A stretch of DNA of 31,916 bases from UBA1413 sp964349885 (GCA_964349885.1 CAYGIQ010000011.1:1-31916), one strand, 5' to 3'; shown: positions 1-8,296, counted from the stretch's first letter. Notes: a model not told the origin generated them from the letters alone. A program made the numbers and translations.

Positions 1-315
1 CTGCTGAACGCACTGAACGCTTCATTTGGTTCAGTCGACAGCTTTAAAGAGGCTTTTGTTAAGGCTGCTTTAACGCGCTTTGGCTCTGGTTGGGCCTGGC
101 TTTTAAAAAGTGACAATAAACTGGTGGTTTCGTCTACGCCCAATCAGGATAATCCACTGATGGATTTGGCCGAGGTTAAGGGAACGCCCATTTTGGGTGT
201 TGATGTATGGGAACATGCATATTACCTTAACTACCAAAACCGTCGTCCGGATTATGTAGAAGCATTCTGGAAGCTCATAAACTGGGACGAAGTCGCCACT
301 AGGTTTAAAGGTTAG
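1..315 (+). CDS. sodB: Superoxide dismutase (Fe/Mn family), C-terminal part
   Basis: This gene is cut by the left edge; 104 codons in frame 1 run from base 1 to a TAG at 313-315. The enzyme dismutates superoxide to hydrogen peroxide and oxygen in the cytoplasm. The visible part is the C-terminal alpha/beta domain of the family. It has the GSGWAWL segment (visible residues 28-34) and the signature DVWEHAYY, whose Asp68 and His72 are the last two metal ligands. NYQNRRPDY follows, as is usual. The segment TPNQDNPLM carries a Gln at the place where Mn-type enzymes hold their second-sphere Gln; classic Fe enzymes usually have another residue there. This hints at a Mn-using or cambialistic enzyme, but the N-terminal half needed to judge this is outside. 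The symbol sodB is a family name, not a claim of iron specificity. A strong hairpin terminator follows 17 bases after the stop. Confidence 0.95.
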   Translation: MLNALNASFGSVDSFKEAFVKAALTRFGSGWAWLLKSDNKLVVSSTPNQDNPLMDLAEVKGTPILGVDVWEHAYYLNYQNRRPDYVEAFWKLINWDEVATRFKG

Positions 316-332
316 TTGATTTTTGGTTTTTT

Positions 333-362
333 CCCCGGAGCAGAGGCTCCGGGGTTTTTTTT
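333..362 (+). terminator. Rho-independent terminator of the superoxide dismutase gene
   Basis: A perfect 9-bp stem (CCCCGGAGC at 333-341, GCTCCGGGG at 346-354) closes the 4-base loop AGAG and is followed by eight T residues. It is GC-rich and lies 17 bases after the sod stop codon. Confidence 0.93.
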
Positions 363-615
363 GCTCCATTTGCCTGTATCCTTCTTGTTTAAAGGTGGTA
401 GGTAGGAGTCTCAAAAGTCAAAAACCCCTATACTTTCAAAAACATTCCATCGGTATGTTGATGCAACTGGCACAACCTCCCATTTACTTTTGCTTCTTAT
501 CTTGAAATAATGTGGCTCCATTCAATTGGCCATTGAAAGTGTTCATCTGCCTTTTAAACAATCATTTTCGGTTGTACTATTCAGTTGTTAAAACAATACA
601 CCAAAGCAAAAAAAT
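363..615. other. Intergenic spacer between two convergent terminators
   Basis: The sod and tatA stop codons are 353 bases apart and converge. Apart from the two terminators, about 250 bases remain. I see no ORF with family features, no RNA gene, no repeat and no clear promoter here. It is probably plain spacer. Confidence 0.5.
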
Positions 616-645
616 ACCGCTTTCGGGCATTTGCCTGAAAGCGGT
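616..645 (-). terminator. Terminator of tatA (minus strand)
   Basis: The arms at 616-629 and 632-645 pair over 14 positions with one G-U type mismatch; the practical loop is about ATTT. On the minus strand the hairpin is followed by a T-rich run (the A-run at 608-614 on the plus strand). It lies 23 bases after the tatA stop. Confidence 0.85.
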
Positions 646-668
646 TATAGGTTATAGCGGACTGAAAT

Positions 669-866
669 CTATTTCAGTTTTTCCTGAGCGCTTGTATCGT
701 CTTCGTCATCTTCGCCTTTTGAAGCTTTTTTGAATTCACGCATTCCCTTGCCAACTCCTTTCATCAGTTCTGGAATTTTACGGCCGCCAAAAAGGAGTAC
801 AACAATGATGAGGATGATAATTATTTCTTGCGGTCCGATAAATCCGGCTAAAACAAACAAATTCAT
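669..866 (-). CDS. tatA: Sec-independent protein translocase subunit TatA
   Basis: This 65-residue protein has the full TatA/E layout. A short N-terminal segment with a GPQE element is followed by one transmembrane helix (about residues 12-26, rich in Ile, Leu and Val). Then come the FGGRKIPEL hinge and amphipathic helix and a very acidic, disordered tail (GEDDEDD). TatA oligomers form the passage for folded twin-arginine proteins across the inner membrane together with TatC, which is not in this window. Within the family this is the TatA rather than TatB form, because it is short and keeps the FG hinge. It follows rseP on the same strand after 87 bases, but it has its own promoter candidate in that gap and its own terminator, so it can be transcribed alone. 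Confidence 0.93.
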   Translation of the reverse strand: MNLFVLAGFIGPQEIIIILIIVVLLFGGRKIPELMKGVGKGMREFKKASKGEDDEDDTSAQEKLK

Positions 867-890
867 AACGGTAGATTTATTAATTCACCA

Positions 891-919
891 CAAAAATAGT
901 TTTTTTTTCCACTCATCAA
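891..919 (-). promoter_or_regulatory. Candidate Bacteroidota promoter of tatA
   Basis: Read on the minus strand, TTG (919-917) is followed after 18 bases by TATTTTTG (898-891), a perfect match to the TAnnTTTG box. Transcription would start near 887, giving a leader of about 20 bases before the tatA start at 866. The spacing is at the short end of the usual range. Confidence 0.5.
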
Positions 920-953
920 CTGAAGCGACATCTTTTTGACAAAGGGAGAGATT

Positions 954-2282
954 TTATTTGAATAGTCTGATTACATCGTTGGCATTGGCAAACAAAACCA
1001 GTCCGAGAAGAACCACCATGCCTGCAATCTGTGCAAATTCCATGAATTTCTCGTTGGGTTTCCGGCCGGAAACCATCTCAAATACCAAGAACATTACATG
1101 CCCCCCGTCGAGTGCTGGAATGGGTAGCAGGTTCATGATCGCCAAAATAATGGAAATAAATGCCGTCATCATCCAGAAAGCTTCCCAGTTCCATGTTCCA
1201 GGGAAAATGTTGCCTATGGTAATGAATCCGCCCAGTGATTCATAGGCTTTGGTTTCTGGCAATAAAAAGAGTTTGAACTGTTTGAGATAGTTTTGGGTAG
1301 TTTCAATACCCCGTTGGATACCTGCAGGAACCGATTCAAATAATCCATACTGCCTAACTTCGGTCGAAAACAGACTTCCTTGTTCGATGCGGTTCGAAAT
1401 TCCGAGAATTCCAGATTCGCCTACCGCCACCTCAACCGCTGTTTCCTGGGCATCGCGGAGAACATTTACCTTAATGGATTTACCCGTATTATCAGCAATA
1501 TAGCGCTGAAACTGGTCTAAGTACGCGAAGGTCATACCATCGATACCGATAATTTTATCGCCCAACAATAGTCCTGCATCCTTTCCTGCCGACTCTTTAG
1601 CAAATCCGCCAACCTCGAAATCAAAAGGTATGCGCATGGTAAATAGAGTTCCCGATTTCAGGATAAGTGCAAGGTCTTCGTTTGAGATCTCAACATCCAC
1701 CTGCACTCCATCTCGCTCAACCTGAACGGTTTTTGCGTTTTCGAGAACGATGGTGGGTATTACTTTGCGAAACTCCTCTACCGGATGATGGTCTACCGAT
1801 AAGATTTTATCGCCGCTGCGGAATCCGATCTTTTCAGCGGTTTCAGTTACAGCAATACCGTAGGTAAGTGCGCTGGTAGGTAAATATTCGTCGCCCCATA
1901 CGAAGAGCACTCCGGCATATATAACAATGGCGAACAGAAAGTTCATCGATACCCCACCCACCATTATAAGCAAACGCTGCCAGGCAGGTTTTGACCTGAA
2001 TTCCCAAGGTTGCGGCGGAAGCTTCATGGCTTCCTTGTCCATCGACTCGTCAATCATACCCGAGATCTTTACATAGCCACCCAAAGGAAGCCACCCAATT
2101 CCATATTCGGTTTCTCCCTTTTTGAACTTAAATAACGAAAACCAGGGGTCGAAAAAGAGGTAAAACTTTTCGACGCGGGTTTTAAAGAGACGTGCAAAAA
2201 AGTAGTGTCCAAATTCGTGAAGGACCACTAAAATCGAAAGACTAAGTAAGAGTTGGGCTGTTTTTACCAGTACTTGTTCCAT
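954..2282 (-). CDS. rseP: RseP-type site-2 protease (membrane zinc metalloprotease)
   Basis: This 442-residue intramembrane protease cleaves transmembrane segments, classically anti-sigma factors and leftover signal peptides, within the inner membrane. The first helix carries HEFGH (residues 22-26), giving the two His ligands and the catalytic Glu. The third zinc ligand is Asp392 in NLLPIPALDGG (384-394). Transmembrane segments are near 8-28, 104-128, 370-395 and 418-435. Two PDZ-like domains, about 135-205 and 220-290, lie between helices 2 and 3, as in E. coli RseP; GYVKISGM at 69-76 is the usual membrane-reentrant strand. The gene begins 15 bases after the dxr stop, so the two are surely co-transcribed; dxr-rseP is a common arrangement in this phylum. 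The natural substrate here is unknown. The membrane partner of the ECF sigma factor at 15862 is a speculative candidate. Confidence 0.95.
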   Translation of the reverse strand: MEQVLVKTAQLLLSLSILVVLHEFGHYFFARLFKTRVEKFYLFFDPWFSLFKFKKGETEYGIGWLPLGGYVKISGMIDESMDKEAMKLPPQPWEFRSKPAWQRLLIMVGGVSMNFLFAIVIYAGVLFVWGDEYLPTSALTYGIAVTETAEKIGFRSGDKILSVDHHPVEEFRKVIPTIVLENAKTVQVERDGVQVDVEISNEDLALILKSGTLFTMRIPFDFEVGGFAKESAGKDAGLLLGDKIIGIDGMTFAYLDQFQRYIADNTGKSIKVNVLRDAQETAVEVAVGESGILGISNRIEQGSLFSTEVRQYGLFESVPAGIQRGIETTQNYLKQFKLFLLPETKAYESLGGFITIGNIFPGTWNWEAFWMMTAFISIILAIMNLLPIPALDGGHVMFLVFEMVSGRKPNEKFMEFAQIAGMVVLLGLVLFANANDVIRLFK

Positions 2283-2297
2283 TAATATGTTTTGAGT

Positions 2298-3458
2298 TTA
2301 TAAACGTTTATCTATCAACAACTGGGTTGCATCTCTGGTTGTTGAGTTGGTCAAAATTATATCATCGAGCGATGGGTGTGCTATATAAGTGGCTTGTTCA
2401 AGGGCCGTTTCAATAAGATCGGACATTTCGAGAAAGCCAATTTTCTGTTGCATAAAGGCACAGATTACCACCTCGTTGGCTGCATTCAGTACACATGGCA
2501 TATTGCCACCGGTTCGAATTGCCTCGAAGGCCAGCGCCAGATTTCGAAAGCTTTCCATATCGGGAGGTTCGAACGTAAGCGAGGGGTAGTCGAGAAAGCT
2601 GAATCGTGGATAATCGTTTTCAAGTCGGAGCGGAAAGCCCAATGCATACTGTATGGGTAGCCGCATATCGGGCAGTCCAAGCTGGGCTTTGATCGACCCG
2701 TCTCGAAATTGCACCAGAGAATGCACAATCGACTGAGGGTGAACAATAACCTCAATTTCGGAGGGAGATAACCCAAAAAGCCAATGTGCTTCGATCATCT
2801 CAAATCCTTTGTTCATAAGGGTTGCCGAATCGATGGTGATTTTGATGCCCATATCCCAGTTGGGATGTGCTAGAGCATCGGTTGGGGTAATGTGCTGCAG
2901 TTCTCTTCGTTTTTTTCCCCTAAATGGACCTCCGGAGCAGGTAAGAATAATCTTTTCAGCCGGATTCATGTGCTCACCGACCAGACACTGCAAAATGGCC
3001 GAATGTTCTGAATCGACCGGCAGGATGTCGACCGACTTTTCTCTGGCCATTCGGGTTACGATTTCCCCTGCCACCACCAGCGTTTCTTTGTTGGCTAAGG
3101 CAATTTGTTTGCCAGCTTCAATGGCTTTCAGCGTTGGGATAAGTCCGGAGTATCCCACCATTGCAGTAAGCACCACATCGACCGTTGTCATTTGCACAAC
3201 CTGACCAATGGCATCGCTGCCTGCAAATACTTTAATGGGCAAATCAGACAGGGCCTCTTTTACCAGCTTGTATTTCTCTTCGTTGCTGATAACCACGGCA
3301 TTGGGATGAAAGGTTCGGGCCTGCTCAATGAGCAATCCAGCATTGTTGTTGGCGGTAAGCACCTCCACTTCAAACACATCCTTGTTGCGGGCAATCACTT
3401 CGAGTGCCTGCTTACCAATGGAGCCGGTAGAACCGAGTATGGCAACACGTCTCTTCAT
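2298..3458 (-). CDS. dxr: 1-deoxy-D-xylulose 5-phosphate reductoisomerase
   Basis: Dxr converts DXP to 2-C-methyl-D-erythritol 4-phosphate with NADPH, the committed step of the MEP isoprenoid pathway, in the cytoplasm. The 386 residues match the usual length. The NADPH-binding GSTGSIG lies at 9-15, LANKETLVVAGE at 121-132, and the metal and substrate site VDSEHSA at 148-154 (Asp149, Glu151). The flexible-loop region contains CSGGPFRGK (174-182) and HPNWDMG (198-204), and KGFEMIEAHWLF (217-228) gives the third metal ligand, Glu220. All catalytic residues are present. The gene starts 3 bases after the M23 peptidase stop and is followed by rseP after 15 bases, so it is the middle member of an operon that links isoprenoid (lipid carrier) supply with envelope functions. 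Confidence 0.97.
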   Translation of the reverse strand: MKRRVAILGSTGSIGKQALEVIARNKDVFEVEVLTANNNAGLLIEQARTFHPNAVVISNEEKYKLVKEALSDLPIKVFAGSDAIGQVVQMTTVDVVLTAMVGYSGLIPTLKAIEAGKQIALANKETLVVAGEIVTRMAREKSVDILPVDSEHSAILQCLVGEHMNPAEKIILTCSGGPFRGKKRRELQHITPTDALAHPNWDMGIKITIDSATLMNKGFEMIEAHWLFGLSPSEIEVIVHPQSIVHSLVQFRDGSIKAQLGLPDMRLPIQYALGFPLRLENDYPRFSFLDYPSLTFEPPDMESFRNLALAFEAIRTGGNMPCVLNAANEVVICAFMQQKIGFLEMSDLIETALEQATYIAHPSLDDIILTNSTTRDATQLLIDKRL

Positions 3459-3461
3459 TGG

Positions 3462-4328
3462 TTAAAATACAATATATTGTTCGGGGTCGATGGGCCTTCC
3501 CTCATGCCATAGTTCAAAGTGGAGATGAGGACCTGTGGTAAGCTCTCCGGTGTTCCCTACAATGGCAATAGCTTCACCACCATTTACCCGGTCGCCACTT
3601 TTTTTCAGCAGCGAAGCGTTGTGTTTATAGGCCGATGCAAGGTTGTTGTCGTGTTGAATGTAAATTACATAACCAGTATCGATGGTAAATTCAGCAAAAA
3701 CTACTGTACCACTTAGTACAGCCGTAACTCTGGCGTTGGGCTGTGTAACAAGATCAATCCCGTAGTGCCCCCTTGTTGCATTAAATCTATTGGTGATCAA
3801 GCCGCTCACCGGTTGGAAAAAATGAAGATTTCCAAGATTCCCCATCGGGTTTCGGGAGCCTTGCATCGATAGGCTAAGTCGCTCCTCTAGAATTTTATCC
3901 TGAAAAATGGAGTCTTGATTGAGTTGAGGCAGGTTTCGAACAGCCTGACGCGAAGAGCCTGTGGGTATATTGTCGGAGTAATCGGGCGGTTCTTCGCCCC
4001 GCATAATGGCACCGATGGATTCAAAGAAACGATCTCGCTTAATGATTTCCTGTTCGAGTGAATCTACCAGCAGTGCATTGCTGATGAGCATTTCACGGTA
4101 TTCTGTTCTGGGATAACCGGGAATGTACTCCCTTAGTTGGGTGCCGGCGATTAAAAAAATGACCGAAACGATAAGGAACGCAGACGCGAGGCTTATTATG
4201 GTAAAAACCTTTATCCGACTCAGCTTTACGGTCCATACCGACTGGAAGGTGGTATCGTTGTAAATGATGAGACGGTAGCGGTTTCTAAGTTTTTGAAGTA
4301 TTCTTTCTCTTATAGTGCGCAGCGCCAT
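3462..4328 (-). CDS. Membrane-anchored M23 peptidase (LytM/lysostaphin type)
   Basis: This is a 288-residue cell-wall endopeptidase-type protein. I start it at the ATG ending at 4328 (MALRTIRERI); the frame stays open to 4361 but the added residues look unlike coding sequence. A basic N-terminus is followed by one transmembrane helix (about 41-62), an extracytoplasmic stretch with a short helical part (about 75-110), and the peptidase domain (about 168-285). The zinc site is intact: His188 and Asp192 in HYGID, and His270 in PHLHFE, with His268 and His236 as the other conserved histidines. Such proteins cut peptide cross-bridges of peptidoglycan or, in other family members, regulate such cuts. 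The N-terminal basic region before the helix is typical of the Bacteroidota form often found beside alaS or dxr. It is 66 bases downstream of the SRPBCC gene and 3 bases upstream of dxr. Confidence 0.9.
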   Translation of the reverse strand: MALRTIRERILQKLRNRYRLIIYNDTTFQSVWTVKLSRIKVFTIISLASAFLIVSVIFLIAGTQLREYIPGYPRTEYREMLISNALLVDSLEQEIIKRDRFFESIGAIMRGEEPPDYSDNIPTGSSRQAVRNLPQLNQDSIFQDKILEERLSLSMQGSRNPMGNLGNLHFFQPVSGLITNRFNATRGHYGIDLVTQPNARVTAVLSGTVVFAEFTIDTGYVIYIQHDNNLASAYKHNASLLKKSGDRVNGGEAIAIVGNTGELTTGPHLHFELWHEGRPIDPEQYIVF

Positions 4329-4394
4329 ATTGTTTCCATTGGAACGCCACAAAATTAGCAAGTTTTCAACAATCGGTTGGTATTTAAGCTTTTT

Positions 4395-5375
4395 TTAGAA
4401 TGGATAGACAATTGCAGTGGTCCAGTTTGATTCTTCGCCCTCCCCAACAGAACTGCTCTGGTAGATCTCCATCGGGGAGCCACCAAGCGTAAGTCCGCGC
4501 TCTTCCATCCATTGTTGCACAGCTGTATGCCCCAGCTCCAGATTCTCGAAACCGCCCTTAAAATGGGTAATGGCGCATGTGGTTTCGGGAAAGACCCCGG
4601 TTTGAACAATTCCTCCTTTCAGATCAATGGGTGTCTCAATGGGATATCCGCATTCAATGTCGACCCTATCGTCGCCAATGGCATGGTAAATGGCAAACGG
4701 ATGCCCTATAATGGTGAAAGTTCCCATCTCGGCTGCTTCGGTCAATTGCTGATACAGCTCTCCCATAAGGGTATTTAACTGTTCCCATTCCACTTGCCTG
4801 CGGATGCTCACATAAGGGAAAGCATCGATAAGACCACGTTCCACCAATTGCATGCCTTGCGCAAAAAACATTTCGGAGGTAGCGGTCAGGTTGGTAGCTG
4901 CCTTGCTCAAATTCTGCCGTTGATTTAGCCAAAAGAACACCGACTTCCATCCCTCTGTTTTGATTGCCATATGCCAAATTACCAGAGTAGACTGATCGGT
5001 TTCCGAAACATCAATTCTGCTTACTGCAAAGGCTTTTTGAGGGAAATCCATGGCAATTTCAACCGTCTGATGCGGGTTAGAGGTGGTAATCGTAAACCTT
5101 TGAATGTAGGATTCGTCGGCAGTTTGTTGCCAAAGCACCCATCCGCCTCTGCCTACACCAGAGTTGCCATAATTGGGTGGAAGATCGGCTGGCTGCCAAG
5201 GCGACCAGAGCTCCCAGAAACGCAGGTCGTTCATCTGGGAAAAGACTACATTTGCGGGCGCATTAATTTGTCTGGATTGTCTGATTATTAAGGTTTCAGG
5301 AAAGAAATAGGGGGTGATAATTGCGAAGGCCAGAACAACCCCGACGATCAAAATGACTCTTTTTTGTTTGCTCAT
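4395..5375 (-). CDS. Membrane-anchored SRPBCC domain plus GyrI-like domain protein
   Basis: Starting at MSKQKRV (ATG ending at 5375), the product has 326 residues; an in-frame upstream ATG at 5474 is less likely because the extra 33 residues have no family look. An N-terminal hydrophobic helix (about 5-23) is followed by a START/SRPBCC-type domain (about 30-180, beginning with the typical RQINAPANVVFSQMNDL form). The C-terminal part (about 205-326) resembles the GyrI-like or AraC-effector-binding small-molecule domain, with FTIIGHPFAIYHAI and the final TTAIVYPF strand. Both folds form cavities for hydrophobic or small ligands; no enzyme residues are evident. Such fusions are known among Bacteroidota proteins annotated as SRPBCC family or transcription activator effector-binding proteins, with no established role. 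It is the first gene of the minus-strand envelope run. I infer a periplasmic ligand sensor or binding role only from the anchor. Confidence 0.8.
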   Translation of the reverse strand: MSKQKRVILIVGVVLAFAIITPYFFPETLIIRQSRQINAPANVVFSQMNDLRFWELWSPWQPADLPPNYGNSGVGRGGWVLWQQTADESYIQRFTITTSNPHQTVEIAMDFPQKAFAVSRIDVSETDQSTLVIWHMAIKTEGWKSVFFWLNQRQNLSKAATNLTATSEMFFAQGMQLVERGLIDAFPYVSIRRQVEWEQLNTLMGELYQQLTEAAEMGTFTIIGHPFAIYHAIGDDRVDIECGYPIETPIDLKGGIVQTGVFPETTCAITHFKGGFENLELGHTAVQQWMEERGLTLGGSPMEIYQSSSVGEGEESNWTTAIVYPF

Positions 5376-5542
5376 GGTGCACTTTATTTGGCTGTGTAAA
5401 TATACAAAAAGCAGAGGGAGTGGCGATGAGACGGGTAACCTCTTACCTTGTTCTGTGTTAAAGCTGGTATGCATAGGGGCTTGAAGGCCGCAGACTAAAA
5501 TCTTTTAACAAATATTGTATAACTTCGGAAACCACTTTGGGG

Positions 5543-5555
5543 TACCTACTAGGTA
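5543..5555. repeat. Short inverted repeat upstream of the lipoprotein-receptor operon
   Basis: TACCTA, one C, then TAGGTA forms a perfect 6-1-6 inverted repeat 44 bases before the lipoprotein start. It has operator-like symmetry, but I cannot match it to a known regulator site, and a repeat of this size can occur by chance. Confidence 0.3.
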
Positions 5556-5598
5556 GTTTTAATTAAGTTTAAGAAGTTGAAAACCAATTGACTAAAAC

Positions 5599-6018
5599 AT
5601 GAAAAATGCACTCCTGTTTGTCGCAGTCATTGCCGGTCTCTGGCTTTCCGGTTGCAAAAAAGATGGTAACACCGATGAGCTCTATACCTGGCTCACAGAG
5701 AAAACCTGGCGAACCGATACCCTTATTGTGAATGGTTCGACCCCAACCGGTGTTTTGGGCGAACGGTTTGAAAAGTTTCGCGGCGATGCCAGATTCAATG
5801 AAGATGGCTCCGGAAAATTTGGAAGTTACGAGGGTACTTGGCGTTTCCCTGATAAAACACGCAAACAGCTGGTTATAAGCGCCGATTCGTTGGGATTTCC
5901 GCTAACCACCGATATTGTTGAACTTAAAGCCAACTCTCTGAAGATAACTACCGCTCTTCCCGATCTTTGGGGAGATGAGGGAACGTTGAACATTCGTATT
6001 ACCTTCCGTCCAAAATGA
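5599..6018 (+). CDS. Small lipoprotein coupled to a TonB-dependent receptor
   Basis: The 139-residue product begins with a type II signal peptide: Met-Lys-Asn, a hydrophobic core, and the lipobox LSGC with Cys at residue 19. The mature part starts CKKDG and is predicted to be mostly beta strands. It has a GSGKFGSYEGTWRF segment that resembles the lipocalin-like small proteins of Bacteroidota (DUF-type 'lipocalin' or DUF5004-like), but I do not recognise a specific family. The stop codon overlaps the start of the TonB receptor (ATGA at 6015-6018), so the two are translationally coupled and probably work together at the outer membrane. It may help capture the receptor's ligand. The ligand is unknown. 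Confidence 0.85.
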   Translation: MKNALLFVAVIAGLWLSGCKKDGNTDELYTWLTEKTWRTDTLIVNGSTPTGVLGERFEKFRGDARFNEDGSGKFGSYEGTWRFPDKTRKQLVISADSLGFPLTTDIVELKANSLKITTALPDLWGDEGTLNIRITFRPK

Positions 6019-8264
6019 AACTGTTTGGGCTGATATTGCTCTCCCTATTCCTAGGTTTTTCCAAGCCTGTAAAGGCCGATGGATTTGTATCGGGTCGAAT
6101 AATGGAGGGCGACAGTGGCAATGGGCTACCCGGCGCTACCGTTACGTATAGAAGGGGTGGCGGATCGGTTGCCGGTTCCGATGGCCGGTATCTGGTAAGG
6201 TTACCCGAGGGCAGTCAAACGCTAACTTTTCAGTTTCTAGGGTATTCAACTGTTGCGCAGACAGTCAACATCGCGCCAGGCGATACGGTTATGCTCGATG
6301 TAAAACTCTTTCCTTCATTGGCCGAAATAGATCAGGTGGTGGTGAGTGCAAGTCGCATTGAACAGCGCTTGTCGGAGCTTACCGTTTCGCTGAGTGTTAT
6401 TAAGCCCCAATTTCTCGAAAGTGCGCACATCAACGATGCTCAGGAGTTGATCAACAAATCCCCCGGAATTGAGGTTCTCGACGGCCAGGCTTCGATAAGG
6501 GGTGGGAGTGGTTTTAGTTATGGCGCCGGGAGCAGAGTGCTTGCTCTGATTGATGGTTTGCCTGTAATGGCTCCCGATGCTGGAAACATCAGGTGGCAGT
6601 TTCTTCCGCTCGACAATGTTTCTCAAATTGAAATCATTAAGGGTGCCTCTTCGGTTGCTTACGGATCATCTGCCTTGAACGGCATCATCAACTTCCGGAC
6701 AGAAAATGCGCTGCCATATCCCGTGACACGATTTTTTTTGGAGTCGGGATGGTTTGATGCTCCCTCCAATCGTGATTGGAAATGGTGGAGTTCTCCTAGA
6801 ATTTTCAGCAGCGGTTCGGTCTCCCATCTCCAGCGCATGGGGAATACCGATGTGGGTATTGCAATGTTTTTGCTGAACGAAAACAGCTATCGCACCCTTA
6901 ACGACGACAAGCTTGGCCGTTTAAGCTTGAAACTAAAAAGACGTCATGCATCCAATGAGGGTCTCTCTTACGGTATCAATGTTAATGGAGGATTGACTGA
7001 AAAAACCGATTTTTTACTTTGGGAGAATGCAACAACAGGTGCACTGAGGCACTCCGAAACTTCCGCCAGAGAGCTCAACAGTCTCTTTATGGCAGTCGAT
7101 CCATTTTTAACACTCTTGCGTGAAAACCATCACCGGCATGAGCTGAAGGGCAGGATACAACACTCCAATAATCGATTCCCCGACGCAGCCGAAAACGAAA
7201 GTAAGGCAACCAACTTTTATGCTGAATATCAATATTGGCGAAAGTTTACAGAGTTTATCAGCTTGAATGCAGGCATTTCCGAAAACTTTAGCATTATCGT
7301 TTCCAATTTTTATGGCGACCATACTGCCTTTAACGTTGGCGCTTTTGCACAGCTTGATGTGTCACTTGCCAGCCGACTTAAACTGGTCTCGGGGATGCGA
7401 CTGGAACAAAACCTACTCAATGGGGTTGCCGACAAACCTGTACCCCTTCTTCGTACCGGGGTTAACTACCGTTTGCACGACTATACCTTTATGCGGGCTT
7501 CTTTTGGAATGGGCTACCGATATCCCTCCATTGCCGAGAAATATGCAGCAACTACTCTGGGTTCGGTTAGAATCTTTCCGAGTCCGTTGATTGAATCGGA
7601 ATCGGGCTGGAATGCCGAACTTGGAATAAAACAAGGTATTGGCACCCGGTTTTTAAAGGGACAAGCAGATCTGGCGCTGTTCTATTCAGAGAACCGCAAT
7701 TTGATTGAATATGAGTTCGGATTGCACATCGATCCTTTCAATGGCACCAGCGGTTTTGGCTTTAAAGCCTCGAATCTGGAAGCTTCGAGGGTATATGGCT
7801 TGGAGTTGGAATATGTATTAACTGGTAAAACCGGACCAATTGAGCACCAGGTGAGTGGGGGATATGTATATATGTATCCGGTTGAATTCAATCCGATAAC
7901 TGGGATAAATACGGGAAGTTTGCTGAAATATCGACGCCATCATGCTGGGAGTTTCAGCCTGTTCAGTAGCCTCGGTCGTTTCGAAACCGGAATTAACCTG
8001 AACGTTAAATCAAGAATGCTCAATATCGACAGGGTTTTTCTGGCTCCCGAAACCAGAGAAAGTCTCTTGCCCGGATTCTTTGAATACTGGAATAACCACA
8101 ATACCGGCTATTTAATAGCCGATGTGCAGGCGGGTGTAAAACTTACCGAACGCTACAAATTGTCGTTGGTTGTGAAGAACCTCACCAACGTTGAGTATAT
8201 GGGTCGACCGGGCGACATACAACCCGTTAGAAACTTCAGTATTCGGGTAAGCGGTCGCCTATAA
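6015..8264 (+). CDS. TonB-dependent outer membrane receptor with carboxypeptidase-like N-domain
   Basis: This is a 749-residue outer membrane transporter. A signal peptide (about 1-21, cut after VKADG-like residues) is followed by a carboxypeptidase-D-regulatory-like beta-sandwich (about 22-98, with the usual GLPGATVTY and SDGRYLV parts). Next come a TonB-box-like segment (DQVVVSASR, 106-114) and the plug domain (about 118-230), with IRGGSGF, ALIDGLPV and IKGASSVAYGSSALNGIINF motifs. The rest is a 22-strand barrel ending in RNFSIRVSGRL. It lacks the long N-terminal helix and pairing with SusD that mark polysaccharide receptors, so it more likely takes up a metal chelate, vitamin or siderophore-like ligand. 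The coupled upstream gene is a lipoprotein, not SusD. Convergent with trpB; the hairpin after the stop has its T-run on the trpB side. Confidence 0.93.
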   Translation: MKLFGLILLSLFLGFSKPVKADGFVSGRIMEGDSGNGLPGATVTYRRGGGSVAGSDGRYLVRLPEGSQTLTFQFLGYSTVAQTVNIAPGDTVMLDVKLFPSLAEIDQVVVSASRIEQRLSELTVSLSVIKPQFLESAHINDAQELINKSPGIEVLDGQASIRGGSGFSYGAGSRVLALIDGLPVMAPDAGNIRWQFLPLDNVSQIEIIKGASSVAYGSSALNGIINFRTENALPYPVTRFFLESGWFDAPSNRDWKWWSSPRIFSSGSVSHLQRMGNTDVGIAMFLLNENSYRTLNDDKLGRLSLKLKRRHASNEGLSYGINVNGGLTEKTDFLLWENATTGALRHSETSARELNSLFMAVDPFLTLLRENHHRHELKGRIQHSNNRFPDAAENESKATNFYAEYQYWRKFTEFISLNAGISENFSIIVSNFYGDHTAFNVGAFAQLDVSLASRLKLVSGMRLEQNLLNGVADKPVPLLRTGVNYRLHDYTFMRASFGMGYRYPSIAEKYAATTLGSVRIFPSPLIESESGWNAELGIKQGIGTRFLKGQADLALFYSENRNLIEYEFGLHIDPFNGTSGFGFKASNLEASRVYGLELEYVLTGKTGPIEHQVSGGYVYMYPVEFNPITGINTGSLLKYRRHHAGSFSLFSSLGRFETGINLNVKSRMLNIDRVFLAPETRESLLPGFFEYWNNHNTGYLIADVQAGVKLTERYKLSLVVKNLTNVEYMGRPGDIQPVRNFSIRVSGRL

Positions 8265-8296
8265 AAAAACTGGCCGACTCAAGATGGCCGGCCAGT
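8263..8296 (-). terminator. Terminator of the trpB-like gene (minus strand)
   Basis: An 8-bp stem (ACTGGCCG at 8269-8276, CGGCCAGT at 8289-8296) encloses a 12-base loop that can extend pairing through a second GGCC. On the minus strand it is followed by a run of seven T residues (8269-8263). It lies 22 bases after the trpB stop. The plus-strand side has no T-run, so it probably does not serve the receptor gene equally well. Confidence 0.85.

Noticed and set aside
2809..3204. 131-codon plus-strand frame over dxr
   Set aside because: It is a shadow of the dxr coding strand; no family similarity and no plausible start signals.
4329..4361. Upstream ATG at 4361 for the M23 peptidase
   Set aside because: It would add 11 residues lacking the basic MALRT-like start and would place the start inside the short gap behind the SRPBCC gene; the ATG at 4328 fits the family better.
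5376..5474. Upstream ATG at 5474 for the SRPBCC gene
   Set aside because: The extra 33 residues look unlike coding sequence and would bury the N-terminal membrane helix behind a non-basic tail.
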